Below, piece after piece: positions 25,740-34,227 of a stretch of 34,405 nt of DNA. The notes under the pieces were generated by a model, which searched no databases, was not told the origin of the DNA, and saw only the letters and a list, made by a program, of their open reading frames with translations. The translations under genes were made by a program, and so were the position numbers. The first letter of the stretch is position 1. The number at the start of each line of letters is the position of its first letter. The DNA is from a virus: positions 1 through 34,405 of the IMG/VR virus record IMGVR_UViG_3300027708_000198. One strand, given 5' to 3'.

Positions 25740-27647
25740 TTATCGTACTGTCGACGTTGGTGTGATAGTAGGAGTTGGTGTTAAAGTTTTGGTAGGAGTT
25801 CTAGTTGTACGAGGGGTTCTAGTAGGGGTTTTTGTCGGTGTCGGTGTTTTTGTTTGTGTCGGTGTTTTTGTTTGCTCCGGTGTAATAGTGGGAGTTAGTG
25901 TTGACGTGTTTGTAGGTGTTCTAGTTGTACGGGGTGTTCTAGTAGGGGTTTTTGTAGGCGTCGATGTTTTTGTTTGTGTCGGTGTTGAAGTATGTGTTGG
26001 TGTAGTAGTTTTTGTTTGTGTTGGAGTCGGTGTATTAGTTCTAGTAGAGGTTTTAGTTACGTAAGGGGTTTTAGTAGGAGTCTTTGTTGGTGTCGGTGTT
26101 TTTGTTTGTGTCGGTGTTGAAGTATGTGTCGGTGTATTAGTTCTAGTAGAGGTTTTAGTTACGTAAGGAGTTTTAGTAGGGGTGGTAGTAGGAGTTAAAG
26201 TACTAGTATTTGTTGGAGTTAAAGTATTTGTAAGGGTCGGGGTTCTTGTTATACGAGGTGTTTCAGTAGGAGTCGGTGTACTAGTTTGCTCTGGGGTGGT
26301 AGTAGGAGTTAAAGTACTAGTATTTGTTGGAGTTAAAGTATTTGTTGGAGTTAAAGTGTTTGTAAGGGTCGGAGTTCTTGTTATACGAGGTGTTCCAGTA
26401 GGAGTCGGTGTTGAGGAGTTTGTGGGGGTCGGAGTCTTTGTGGGTGTCGGAGTCTTTGTGGGTGTCGGAGTAGGAGTTGCTGGTGGTAAAGAAGGAACAA
26501 AGATATTAACTTTAGGGCTTCCTAAACCGGTTACAAGATCGTACCCTGTTCCAGCAGGAAGTCCGTTATTACCAGATGTTATATCGTTAAAAACATTTGC
26601 CCAGTTTTTATTTGCTACATCGTATATATATTCATTTATTGTTTTAACATTTTTAGTACTATAGCCTGCACTAAATAACCTTGCAACAATACCAGCCCAT
26701 ACAGGACAACCAAGACTAGTTCCATAGATAGATTGCCACCCCGCTGCATTTGTAATTGGGTTTGTAAAATATATCCAAACACCAGTACCTCCAATAATAG
26801 AGACATCAGGTACACATCTCATAGTTTCATTAGTCCATCCTGTTTGATATGCTGGTAAGCTATTTATAGTACTTACTCCTCCCCCACTACCTGACCAGGC
26901 TGTTTCACTATACGGTCCTGGATCCCCGGCAAAATAAGTATCATCACCGCCATATAAATTTGTACCACCTACGCTCAACACATACGGTGATGAGGCCGGG
27001 TAAAATACTTCTGTACCCCAGTCTCCGGAACCACCAATATAAGCTGCTTTTAAATTATGAAATACATCATCAAAACCACCAGAATAAAAATAATCTACCT
27101 CTTCAGCACCAAGGCTCATAGAAACAACATCCGCACTTAATGTTTCAACAGCATACTGTATACAATCTTTTATTTTATCAAAACCATTATAAGGAGGTAC
27201 CACTAATACAATATTGGCTGATGGTGCTATAGAGTGTGTGTATTGTACGTCTAAAGTAGTTTCCATTGCCCACCCTGCAGCTGTATTTGCTACTTCACCT
27301 GTTAAGTTATTAAAACTAGGTTGACCAAAAGGATAATAAACTGAAACATGGGTTGTAGGTATATCCATATGGGAACAAAAATAATCTAAGTCACTTTGTA
27401 CATTTGGATTACCCCAAGCAGCAATAACTGCTATTGTCTGACCTTTTCCTTTACTTTTTACTTGATTAATTCCGTAATAATCGTAAAGATTCCAAGGTGT
27501 TAAGGCCCCGTAGGGTGCCTGTATTGTTGGAATTGGTGCCGGAAGCGGGTCATTATCCCTTGCAGAACCCATACTACCATCTTCTTGAGGATCATCTGGA
27601 CCGTATACCCATTTAATAAGCGGTTTTGGAATTGGTACCTGTTCCAT
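25740..27647 (-). CDS. Sedolisin-type (S53) peptidase with Thr/Pro repeat tail
   Basis: A 635-residue protein. The mature-type start '[13 protein letters not shown]' (49-61) opens a sedolisin (S53) serine-carboxyl peptidase domain up to about 385. The catalytic set is visible: Glu129 and Asp133 in 'METTLDVQY' (E-x3-D spacing as in sedolisin), Asp209 in 'GGSGDWG' (oxyanion), and Ser311 in '[12 protein letters not shown]'. The calcium site is seen in '[10 protein letters not shown]' (Asp355) and '[14 protein letters not shown]' (Asp370). The usual about 170-200-residue inhibitory prodomain is absent; only about 48 Pro/Asp-rich residues precede. Residues 390-635 are a Thr/Pro tandem repeat. It starts 6 nt after the 1618-aa fibre gene stop, so it is in the fibre operon. 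Virion location and substrate are inferred. Confidence 0.85.
   Translation of the reverse strand: MEQVPIPKPLIKWVYGPDDPQEDGSMGSARDNDPLPAPIPTIQAPYGALTPWNLYDYYGINQVKSKGKGQTIAVIAAWGNPNVQSDLDYFCSHMDIPTTHVSVYYPFGQPSFNNLTGEVANTAAGWAMETTLDVQYTHSIAPSANIVLVVPPYNGFDKIKDCIQYAVETLSADVVSMSLGAEEVDYFYSGGFDDVFHNLKAAYIGGSGDWGTEVFYPASSPYVLSVGGTNLYGGDDTYFAGDPGPYSETAWSGSGGGVSTINSLPAYQTGWTNETMRCVPDVSIIGGTGVWIYFTNPITNAAGWQSIYGTSLGCPVWAGIVARLFSAGYSTKNVKTINEYIYDVANKNWANVFNDITSGNNGLPAGTGYDLVTGLGSPKVNIFVPSLPPATPTPTPTKTPTPTKTPTPTNSSTPTPTGTPRITRTPTLTNTLTPTNTLTPTNTSTLTPTTTPEQTSTPTPTETPRITRTPTLTNTLTPTNTSTLTPTTTPTKTPYVTKTSTRTNTPTHTSTPTQTKTPTPTKTPTKTPYVTKTSTRTNTPTPTQTKTTTPTHTSTPTQTKTSTPTKTPTRTPRTTRTPTNTSTLTPTITPEQTKTPTQTKTPTPTKTPTRTPRTTRTPTKTLTPTPTITPTSTVR
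25743..26477 (-). repeat. Thr/Pro-coding tandem repeat (minisatellite)
   Basis: About 735 nt encoding 'TPTPTKTPT' type repeats with longer units that recur in the DNA. For example, the segments around 25800 and 25920 share the unit reading [13 protein letters not shown], and those near 26040 and 26140 share [17 protein letters not shown]. The tail is rigid and hydroxyl-rich, and copy number may vary by slippage. Confidence 0.85.
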
Positions 27648-27653
27648 GGCTTA

Positions 27654-30600
27654 TTAAGCTAGAGCTGTTTCAACACCACCAGTTACATTTACTGTTAATG
27701 TCCAACGAATACCAGTAGGGTCTTGAAGCACTATGCTTGAAGCAGGTTTTGTTAATTCTAGATTACTTCCAACATAAACTCCGCTTAAGAAATTTAATGA
27801 TAATGTACTAGCACCATTTCCGTTATCATCATTACCATCTGATATAACTAATTCATTACCAGTACCAATAATTTCAGATGATTGAACAGAACCGTAAATT
27901 GATCCAGTTGCCGATAAGTCATTAACAAAAGTAGTATTAGGTCTATCAGATACAATATTTGATCCTAAGGCAAAACTATTAGAACCACTTAATGAATTAT
28001 ACACCCCACCAAGTATGCTAGAACAGTTACCAACAGCATGATTATTAATACCGTTAAGTACAGTAGAATAGCGTCCTGAAACTGAATTATTAACACCATT
28101 AACTACAGTAGAGTTATAAGCAGAAGCAGTATTATTATAACCGTTAATTACTACAGTGTAACTACTAGAAGCTGTATTAACAGTACCACCAACAATCGAA
28201 CTATAACAAGAGGCAATATTACAATAACCACCTAATATTATAGAATAATTACCTGAAGCAGTATTACCGTAACCACCGCTAATTGTTGAAGCGTATCCGC
28301 TTGCTTTATTACCACCATCATTAGGATAATTTATATTATAAAAACCGCCGCCGGCAACTACAGAACGATCTCCAGAAGCACAATTATTATAACCTCCACT
28401 TATTGTTGAGTAGTAGCCTGAAGCTGTATTACATCTACCTCCTGCTATTGTAACTGCATAATAACCAGATGAGGTGTTACAATACCCACCGCCAATAGTA
28501 TTGTTATAGGCGTATGCATTCGAAATAGTATTACAATATCCACCAGAGATTGTATTATTAGCACTTTCTCCAGGTGTTGAATTTGTACAATTACAAAAAC
28601 CACCGGCAATCGTATCACAACGTCCACTAGCTTTATTGCATCTACCACCGCCAATTGTTGAATGTCTTCCAAGGGCAGCGTGATGTCCACCTCCGGCGAT
28701 TACAGAATACTGACCGATGGCACAGTTATGACCTCCACCACCGACAGTAGCCTTACAAGCTATTGCACAGTTTGATTCACCACCTACTACTGTTGTATAA
28801 ATTTCAGTAGCACAATTACTATTACCACCACCAATAAATGAAAGAGGACCACATGTACAATTATACTGACCACCTACAACTGATGAATTGTAACAGAGAG
28901 CTCTATTATTAGTACCGCTACCTACAAAAGAGCAGTCACCTTCGGCAGTGTTATTATAACCTCCTGTTGTTGAAGAATATTCTCCAGTAGCAAAATTGTT
29001 TCCAGAAACTGTTACAACACTTGTACCACCACCATTACCATATCTAAACGGCATGCCATCAATTGTACCAATAGATATAACATTGGTTAAATTAGTTAAA
29101 CCGGCACCACTGCCGTAATAGATTCCGGTAGTACAAACATCACCAAATGTCTTTGTATTATTAAAGAAAGTAAAACCATCAGCATCTGCTGTAATTTCAG
29201 ATCCAATAATATGAGAATTGTTTCTACTGTTAATTGTATTACCAGAGCCTCCAAGAATAGAACTGCAGAAAGAATCTCCAATAATACAATTATAAGCTCC
29301 TCCGGTAATTACCGATGCTTTTCCATCAATTACGTTCTCACAACCGGCACCAATAAAGGAAAATCCACAAGCTGTTGTTATAATATTTTCATTAACAACG
29401 TTACAGTAACCACCGGCAACGGTATCGTACTGATTACCTACACAGTTACAACTACCACCACCTATGGTAGAATAGTATCCAGAAGCCGTACCACTTAAAC
29501 CACCGGAAATTGTTGAACCGTATCCATAAGCAAAATTACAAAAACCACCAGCGATAGTTACGTTCGTATCGTAAGCGCCATTGCAGCAACCACCACCGAT
29601 GACAGCGTTAATACCAGAAACAAAATTACAACTACCGCCTGCTATTACTCCAGCATTACTAGTAACTGTATTATGAAAACCACCGGAAACAGTACCAGCA
29701 CAATTAATAACATTACAGTTACGATAACCACCGCTGACAGTGTTTAAAGCGCCAACATTTAAATTACCTGCACCGCCGGCAACTGTATTAGCTCCAATTG
29801 GACCACCATCGTAATAACCTGATGTTGTATTTCCGGAACCGCCACTAACTGTGTCAGCATATTCTAAAGCAACGTTACAACTACCACCACCTACTGTAGT
29901 ATATTCAGTACGATAGGTACTAAAAGTATTAAACGGTTTATAATGTATACTGCTATTATTAACACAGCTATGCCAGGCATCAGGTTCTAAATTATTTGTA
30001 TTGTAATATGTTATACGTCCTTCATAATCATCATAAAGATTCCAGCACTTTTTATTATCAGCAGGAATAATACAGGCCTGATTGTCAGAATTACAAAAAC
30101 ACCAACCGGTACAAGTATCATTCCATTGCCCGTAAAAGCATCCATTTGATGATTCTATTCCACCGCTTAAAGTAATTGTTTGAATAACTCCAGATACGTT
30201 ACAACGTCCACCTGCTACTATTGAATACCATCCTGTTGCTGTATTACATGTACCACCGGCTACATTAGAATGGTAACCAAGAGCTCTATTACAATAACCA
30301 CCGGAGACAGTCGAGTTACTACCAGAGGCAATATTCTTTGAACCACCTCCTACTGTTGGGTTCCAACAGCCGGTAGCTTCATTACAGTGACCGCCAGCAA
30401 TTGTAGCACGACCATATCGGGCGTTAGTATAATTGCATCTACCACCGCCAATTACCGACAAACAACTATCAGCACAATTACGATAACCACCACCGATAAA
30501 AGAGGCATTTCCACCCGGGGTATATGTATCGTTAGTATAACTACCAATAAAATTAGCCGGTTCATCAGAGCTAACTTTATACCATCTAGTACTATTTAAA

Positions 30601-32510
30601 TTAACTAGATCAGTATTAAAATAAAGATCATCTTCTGTATCTTTACCAGTTAATAACCAGCGACTACCATTCCAGTAAATAACAGGAAGGTCTCCGTTAT
30701 TTGTAAAAGTAGTATAACCGCCTTCTTCTCTTGTCATTACTGCGCTTAATTCAGCAACATAAACTTCATTTATAAAATATTCTTCTTGTTTAGTACAATT
30801 ACGGCAACCACCACTAATTACAGAAGCACTACCACGGGCACAATTTTCATATCCGCCACCTATAGTTGAACAGTAACCGGAAGCTGAATTACATACACCT
30901 CCACCGACAGTAGAATAACAACGCCCAGCACAGTTACCATAACCACCGCTTACTGTTGATCCATAATACCCTGACGTTGTATTACATGCACCTCCGCTGA
31001 TAGTATCGAATCCATAGTAGCCTGAAGCCGTATTATCACAACCACCTCCAATTGTTGCAACACGTCCAGAAGCAATATTATAATAACCACCACTGACCGT
31101 ACTATGTGCCCCGATATAAGTATTTACTGGTGTACAAACATTATTAGCTGACGTAATTGGTACGTGAGTATTAGAGAAAAGAGAGTACCAATTATCAGGG
31201 TATAAGTTATTGTCGTTAGCATATGTAACATCGTTGTCAATATTGGAACAATAACGCCATTGATTAGTTGGTTCACAAGTTGTAGCATCACTGTACCGAA
31301 AGATATATCCGTCAGATCCGTTAAACGGGGAATAATCACCTGCCTCAGGGTACGGCCTAACATATGTACCAGATATATTTGTACCACCGGTAATATTAAT
31401 TTCACAAATAAAGGATTCTCTACCAGCAGTATTATTACTTCCTCCCCCTATTGTAGTATTACAGCCATAAGCTTTATTATAATAGCCACCGGCTATACTG
31501 GAATAAGCTCCAGAAGCAGAATTATTGTAACCACCACCAACAGTAGAACCATAACAAGTAGCAGTGTTACAATAGCCACCGGAAATAGTAGAAATATACT
31601 CAGAAGCTGTATTACAGTAACCACCAGCTACATTGGAATAACAATTAGAAGCTGTATTACATTTACCACCAGCTACATTGGAATAACAATTAGAAGCGGT
31701 ATTGCTACCTGATAAAGGTCGAATAGAACCAGCACTAAGACCTTGAACATATAATCCTCCGGAACCACCGCTTGTTGCTACACCTGTTAAATTAGAACCA
31801 TCTCCGTAATATGTTCCGTGTATAGAACCTTGAGAGCTTAAATTGTTAACGTAAGTATAATTTGCACTTAATGCAGTGATATTAGATCCTAAGATATAAG
31901 TGTTGTCTTGATTATTAGTATCATTAGCAGATCCGCTTGCTATAAAAGAAAACATTCCGGAAGCTGTATTACTAGTACCGTTAAGAATTACTGAAAAATT
32001 ACCGGTTGCAACATTAGGGTTACCAATATTATTAAACTGGGTACATTGCTGATATATATTACTGTTAGTATTATTAATAAGACAACTTGTATTAATAATA
32101 ACAGAAACATCGCTGTAACCACTACCAATTAAACTATAATCTCCTGCTGCATTATTAGAAAATCCGGTATTTAAATCTTCAATAATATAGCAATAAAAAA
32201 CACCGTTTTGGTAAGATGGTTGTTCACATTGCCCGATATCTGAATTATTAGTACCTGCGTAATTACAACTACTGAGAATATTAGTACAACTAGTAGGTGA
32301 TCCGTTTCCGTTTATAACAGTAGCATAACAACCTGAAGCAGTATTATATGTACCTCCCAGTACAGTTGAAAACTTACCATATGCATTATTATTTCCTAGT
32401 AAAGGTTGTATAGAAGATACAGATTCTACATTTGTATAAGATTCATGTAATGCTGCACGAATTCCTGATAGGGTAGTAAGAGAAGCTGTTGTTAGTTCAA
32501 TAGAAGGCAT
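27654..32510 (-). CDS. Giant repetitive fibre/adhesin protein, 1618 aa
   Basis: A 1618-residue protein, largely repeats of about 16-18 residues of the form 'GGGYCNTASGYYSTISGG', resembling left-handed beta-roll head repeats of trimeric adhesins (YadA-type). The N-terminus 'MPSIELTTASLTTLSGIRAAL' is followed by 'IQPLLGNNNAYGKFSTVLGG'. At about 195-260 is the shared 'SANYTYVNNLSSQG' module. Three related insert domains interrupt the repeats (about 364-467, 575-665, 775-868), plus a shorter Cys-containing loop at about 72-118. The end resembles that of the 1053-aa fibre ('PTGIRWTLTVNVTGG'). It is followed 6 nt later by the S53 peptidase gene. A tail fibre or adhesin role is inferred. Confidence 0.75.
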   Translation of the reverse strand: MPSIELTTASLTTLSGIRAALHESYTNVESVSSIQPLLGNNNAYGKFSTVLGGTYNTASGCYATVINGNGSPTSCTNILSSCNYAGTNNSDIGQCEQPSYQNGVFYCYIIEDLNTGFSNNAAGDYSLIGSGYSDVSVIINTSCLINNTNSNIYQQCTQFNNIGNPNVATGNFSVILNGTSNTASGMFSFIASGSANDTNNQDNTYILGSNITALSANYTYVNNLSSQGSIHGTYYGDGSNLTGVATSGGSGGLYVQGLSAGSIRPLSGSNTASNCYSNVAGGKCNTASNCYSNVAGGYCNTASEYISTISGGYCNTATCYGSTVGGGYNNSASGAYSSIAGGYYNKAYGCNTTIGGGSNNTAGRESFICEINITGGTNISGTYVRPYPEAGDYSPFNGSDGYIFRYSDATTCEPTNQWRYCSNIDNDVTYANDNNLYPDNWYSLFSNTHVPITSANNVCTPVNTYIGAHSTVSGGYYNIASGRVATIGGGCDNTASGYYGFDTISGGACNTTSGYYGSTVSGGYGNCAGRCYSTVGGGVCNSASGYCSTIGGGYENCARGSASVISGGCRNCTKQEEYFINEVYVAELSAVMTREEGGYTTFTNNGDLPVIYWNGSRWLLTGKDTEDDLYFNTDLVNLNSTRWYKVSSDEPANFIGSYTNDTYTPGGNASFIGGGYRNCADSCLSVIGGGRCNYTNARYGRATIAGGHCNEATGCWNPTVGGGSKNIASGSNSTVSGGYCNRALGYHSNVAGGTCNTATGWYSIVAGGRCNVSGVIQTITLSGGIESSNGCFYGQWNDTCTGWCFCNSDNQACIIPADNKKCWNLYDDYEGRITYYNTNNLEPDAWHSCVNNSSIHYKPFNTFSTYRTEYTTVGGGSCNVALEYADTVSGGSGNTTSGYYDGGPIGANTVAGGAGNLNVGALNTVSGGYRNCNVINCAGTVSGGFHNTVTSNAGVIAGGSCNFVSGINAVIGGGCCNGAYDTNVTIAGGFCNFAYGYGSTISGGLSGTASGYYSTIGGGSCNCVGNQYDTVAGGYCNVVNENIITTACGFSFIGAGCENVIDGKASVITGGAYNCIIGDSFCSSILGGSGNTINSRNNSHIIGSEITADADGFTFFNNTKTFGDVCTTGIYYGSGAGLTNLTNVISIGTIDGMPFRYGNGGGTSVVTVSGNNFATGEYSSTTGGYNNTAEGDCSFVGSGTNNRALCYNSSVVGGQYNCTCGPLSFIGGGNSNCATEIYTTVVGGESNCAIACKATVGGGGHNCAIGQYSVIAGGGHHAALGRHSTIGGGRCNKASGRCDTIAGGFCNCTNSTPGESANNTISGGYCNTISNAYAYNNTIGGGYCNTSSGYYAVTIAGGRCNTASGYYSTISGGYNNCASGDRSVVAGGGFYNINYPNDGGNKASGYASTISGGYGNTASGNYSIILGGYCNIASCYSSIVGGTVNTASSSYTVVINGYNNTASAYNSTVVNGVNNSVSGRYSTVLNGINNHAVGNCSSILGGVYNSLSGSNSFALGSNIVSDRPNTTFVNDLSATGSIYGSVQSSEIIGTGNELVISDGNDDNGNGASTLSLNFLSGVYVGSNLELTKPASSIVLQDPTGIRWTLTVNVTGGVETALA

Positions 32511-32518
32511 ATACGTAT

Positions 32519-32526
32519 TATTTATG
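32519..32526 (-). promoter_or_regulatory. Late-promoter-like octamer CATAAATA
   Basis: CATAAATA on the minus strand, 8 nt before the ATG of the 1618-aa fibre gene and overlapping the stop of the gp15-like gene. Confidence 0.45.
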
Positions 32527-33751
32527 GATTATAGGTTAGATCTTGACCGAAGAACATAATATCATCTCCATAATATAAGATAGCTCCCTTCGGTATACGC
32601 GATACACCAGTATATATATCAACACCTGAAAGGAATGGTAATGTATAAGGTTTCCATGTTTTATACTCCGGCATAGAAGGAAGGTAAGGATTATATGTTT
32701 CTTTAATTGAGTATTGTTTTAACGATCCATAACCGGCGTGATTTTGAAGTATAATATCAAACTTACCACCGTTTAAAGCCGGTGGCATTGTAAATGTTAA
32801 CAGGTTATTATTATTAGAAAGGTACGTATCAGCAGGTAATTCAAAACCAGAAAAACCAGGATAGAGAGCCGATAGACGAGGTACGCTGGAAAACGGATTA
32901 AAGAACGTTGTATTAAAATTAGTATCCCCAGATAGATAAACATTAGTTATATTAAAGAACGATTTACCGTAAACTTTAAATGTATTACTTGCCGATGTAA
33001 GTGTATAGAACGGATTAACGTAATTAGGTTGCGGTTGACCGGAAAGAGTGATACGTTCTGTTGTGTTCGGGTAATTATTAGCTAACTCATCTAAAGAGTA
33101 TTGAGTAGTAATATCTGGTAGTACTGAATAATCTGTAACAATAGTAAAGATTTCTCCATCTGCTTTTGGAAAGGCTTTAAACAACCAGCCTTGAAATGTA
33201 AATGTTGTATCTCCTTGAACCCGGGCAACCTGGGTGGCCTGAAGATCAGTTGGATACACTGTTGTAACACTACCGGACCAAATTACTTTACTTCTGATTT
33301 CGTAATCAGGTACTTCAGGTATACGCCAAGATATTTCAATATACGGATCAAAATAAGGAAGAAAATTAGTTATGATTTGATCGTAATCACTCTGGTATCT
33401 TGCCAATATCGACATATTGATAGTTAAATCAATAGGTATAGGTTGACGTAAAACGTTTGAGAATCTAGGATCAGTACTAGCGTAATGGGATCCAAGAATT
33501 TTATTAAAAACTCTATTTACATCTCTTGTTATACCACCATTAGATACTGTTATAACAGGTAGTTGTATGTTTTGAGCTTTATCTAATAGGTCTAAAAGTA
33601 CACGCTGTTTAGGGGCGTATACAAATCTTGCCTTAATACGGTCTTGGACTTCTTTATTTTTATTATAACGCTTAACAATTACATCGTCCATCGCTGCGAT
33701 GAACATAGTAAACATGTTTTGTAGCTCAAATTGAAAAGTATAGTTACGCAT
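32522..33751 (-). CDS. Tail sheath stabiliser and completion protein (T4 gp15-like)
   Basis: A 409-residue protein whose first about 215 residues match T4 gp15, the tail terminator that caps and stabilises the sheath and joins tail to head. Shared features are 'MFTMFIAAMDDVIVKRYN' near the start, 'RFVYAPKQRVLLDLLDKAQN' followed by 'LPVITV', then 'IDLTINMSILARYQSDYDQI' with 'ITNFLPYFDPYIEISWRIPE', and 'DTTFTFQGWLFK'. T4 gp15 is 272 aa; here a C-terminal extension of about 180 residues forms a beta-rich, Ig-like part ('YGKSFFNITNVYLSGD', 'TFTMPPALNGGKFDIILQNH'). It lies directly upstream of the giant fibre gene. Confidence 0.8.
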   Translation of the reverse strand: MRNYTFQFELQNMFTMFIAAMDDVIVKRYNKNKEVQDRIKARFVYAPKQRVLLDLLDKAQNIQLPVITVSNGGITRDVNRVFNKILGSHYASTDPRFSNVLRQPIPIDLTINMSILARYQSDYDQIITNFLPYFDPYIEISWRIPEVPDYEIRSKVIWSGSVTTVYPTDLQATQVARVQGDTTFTFQGWLFKAFPKADGEIFTIVTDYSVLPDITTQYSLDELANNYPNTTERITLSGQPQPNYVNPFYTLTSASNTFKVYGKSFFNITNVYLSGDTNFNTTFFNPFSSVPRLSALYPGFSGFELPADTYLSNNNNLLTFTMPPALNGGKFDIILQNHAGYGSLKQYSIKETYNPYLPSMPEYKTWKPYTLPFLSGVDIYTGVSRIPKGAILYYGDDIMFFGQDLTYNP

Positions 33752-33760
33752 CTACTACTA

Positions 33761-34135
33761 TTATTTAAGTTTAGTTTCAGGATCTGCTTCTACTTCTCCG
33801 GCAATTAATATATATTTTAATACCTCCATAGATACTTCTGCTGTTTCTTTATCCATAATACCCTCATCTACAGCATCAGCTATTACATCAAAATTCTTAT
33901 TAACATAATCTTTAATGAACCTTAAAAGCTCTTGAGGTCTTGTATTCATAAAAGCCTCAGCCTCTGCTAATGCTATTTTTCTATAGTTAGGATCCGTTAC
34001 GTTTATTTCTCCATTAAGAAGCTTTGCTTCAAACTCTTCAAAATAACGTTCCTGTCGTTCGTCATAAAAAGCTCTCACGTCTACTTTAAAAGCATCAAAC
34101 ATCCGTTCCCGGATTATTTCAGATGAGAGTTTCAT
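33761..34135 (-). CDS. Hypothetical helical protein, 124 aa
   Basis: Start at ATG 34135 (MKLSSEIIRERMFDAFKVDV). An in-frame upstream start at 34186 would run over the tmRNA promoter and adds an unrelated hydrophobic stretch, so it is rejected. The product is acidic and all-helical ('YDERQERYFEEFEAKLLNGE', 'KIALAEAEAFMNTRPQELLR', 'DKETAEVSMEVLKYILIAGE'). No family is recognised. It lies 9 nt upstream of the gp15-like gene and diverges from the tmRNA gene; a minor structural or assembly role is possible. Confidence 0.7.
   Translation of the reverse strand: MKLSSEIIRERMFDAFKVDVRAFYDERQERYFEEFEAKLLNGEINVTDPNYRKIALAEAEAFMNTRPQELLRFIKDYVNKNFDVIADAVDEGIMDKETAEVSMEVLKYILIAGEVEADPETKLK
33762..33769 (-). 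promoter_or_regulatory. Late-promoter-like octamer CTTAAATA
   Basis: CTTAAATA on the minus strand, 10 nt before the ATG of the gp15-like gene, overlapping the stop codon of the gene before it. Confidence 0.4.
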
Positions 34136-34145
34136 AACATATAAG

Positions 34146-34153
34146 TATTTAAG
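34146..34153 (-). promoter_or_regulatory. Late-promoter-like octamer CTTAAATA
   Basis: CTTAAATA on the minus strand, 10 nt before ATG 34135; identical to the octamer at 33762-33769. Confidence 0.4.
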
Positions 34154-34160
34154 AAAAAAG

Positions 34161-34189
34161 TTGACAAATACTACTAAAGGTGCCATAAT
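34161..34189 (+). promoter_or_regulatory. Sigma70-type promoter of the tmRNA gene
   Basis: TTGACA (34161-34166, perfect -35), a 17-nt spacer, and CATAAT (34184-34189). The predicted transcript start is about 34196, leaving a leader of about 32 nt with a small GAGC/GCTC hairpin (34197-34209), to be removed by RNase P at 34228. It is unlike the NNTAAATA sites of virion genes, so host sigma70 RNA polymerase is likely to transcribe the tmRNA. Confidence 0.75.
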
Positions 34190-34227
34190 TAAAAGAGAGC
34201 AATAAGCTCAATGATCTTTGACAATTT

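Noticed and set aside
25762-26664. Val/Gly-rich plus-strand open frames opposite the S53 tail
   Set aside because: They are the antisense reading of Thr/Pro codons, which have few stop codons by composition.
31260-31712. 150-codon plus-strand open frame opposite the giant fibre
   Set aside because: Thr/Ser/Ile-rich shadow of the repeat sequence; no independent signals.
27700-32450. CRISPR-like periodic repeats
   Set aside because: The period of about 48-54 nt is in frame and encodes regular protein repeats. The repeats vary and there are no spacers of uniform length.
34136-34186. Longer N-terminus for the 124-aa gene (start at 34186)
   Set aside because: It would place coding sequence over the tmRNA promoter and adds an unrelated hydrophobic leader. 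ATG 34135 has the typical octamer upstream.
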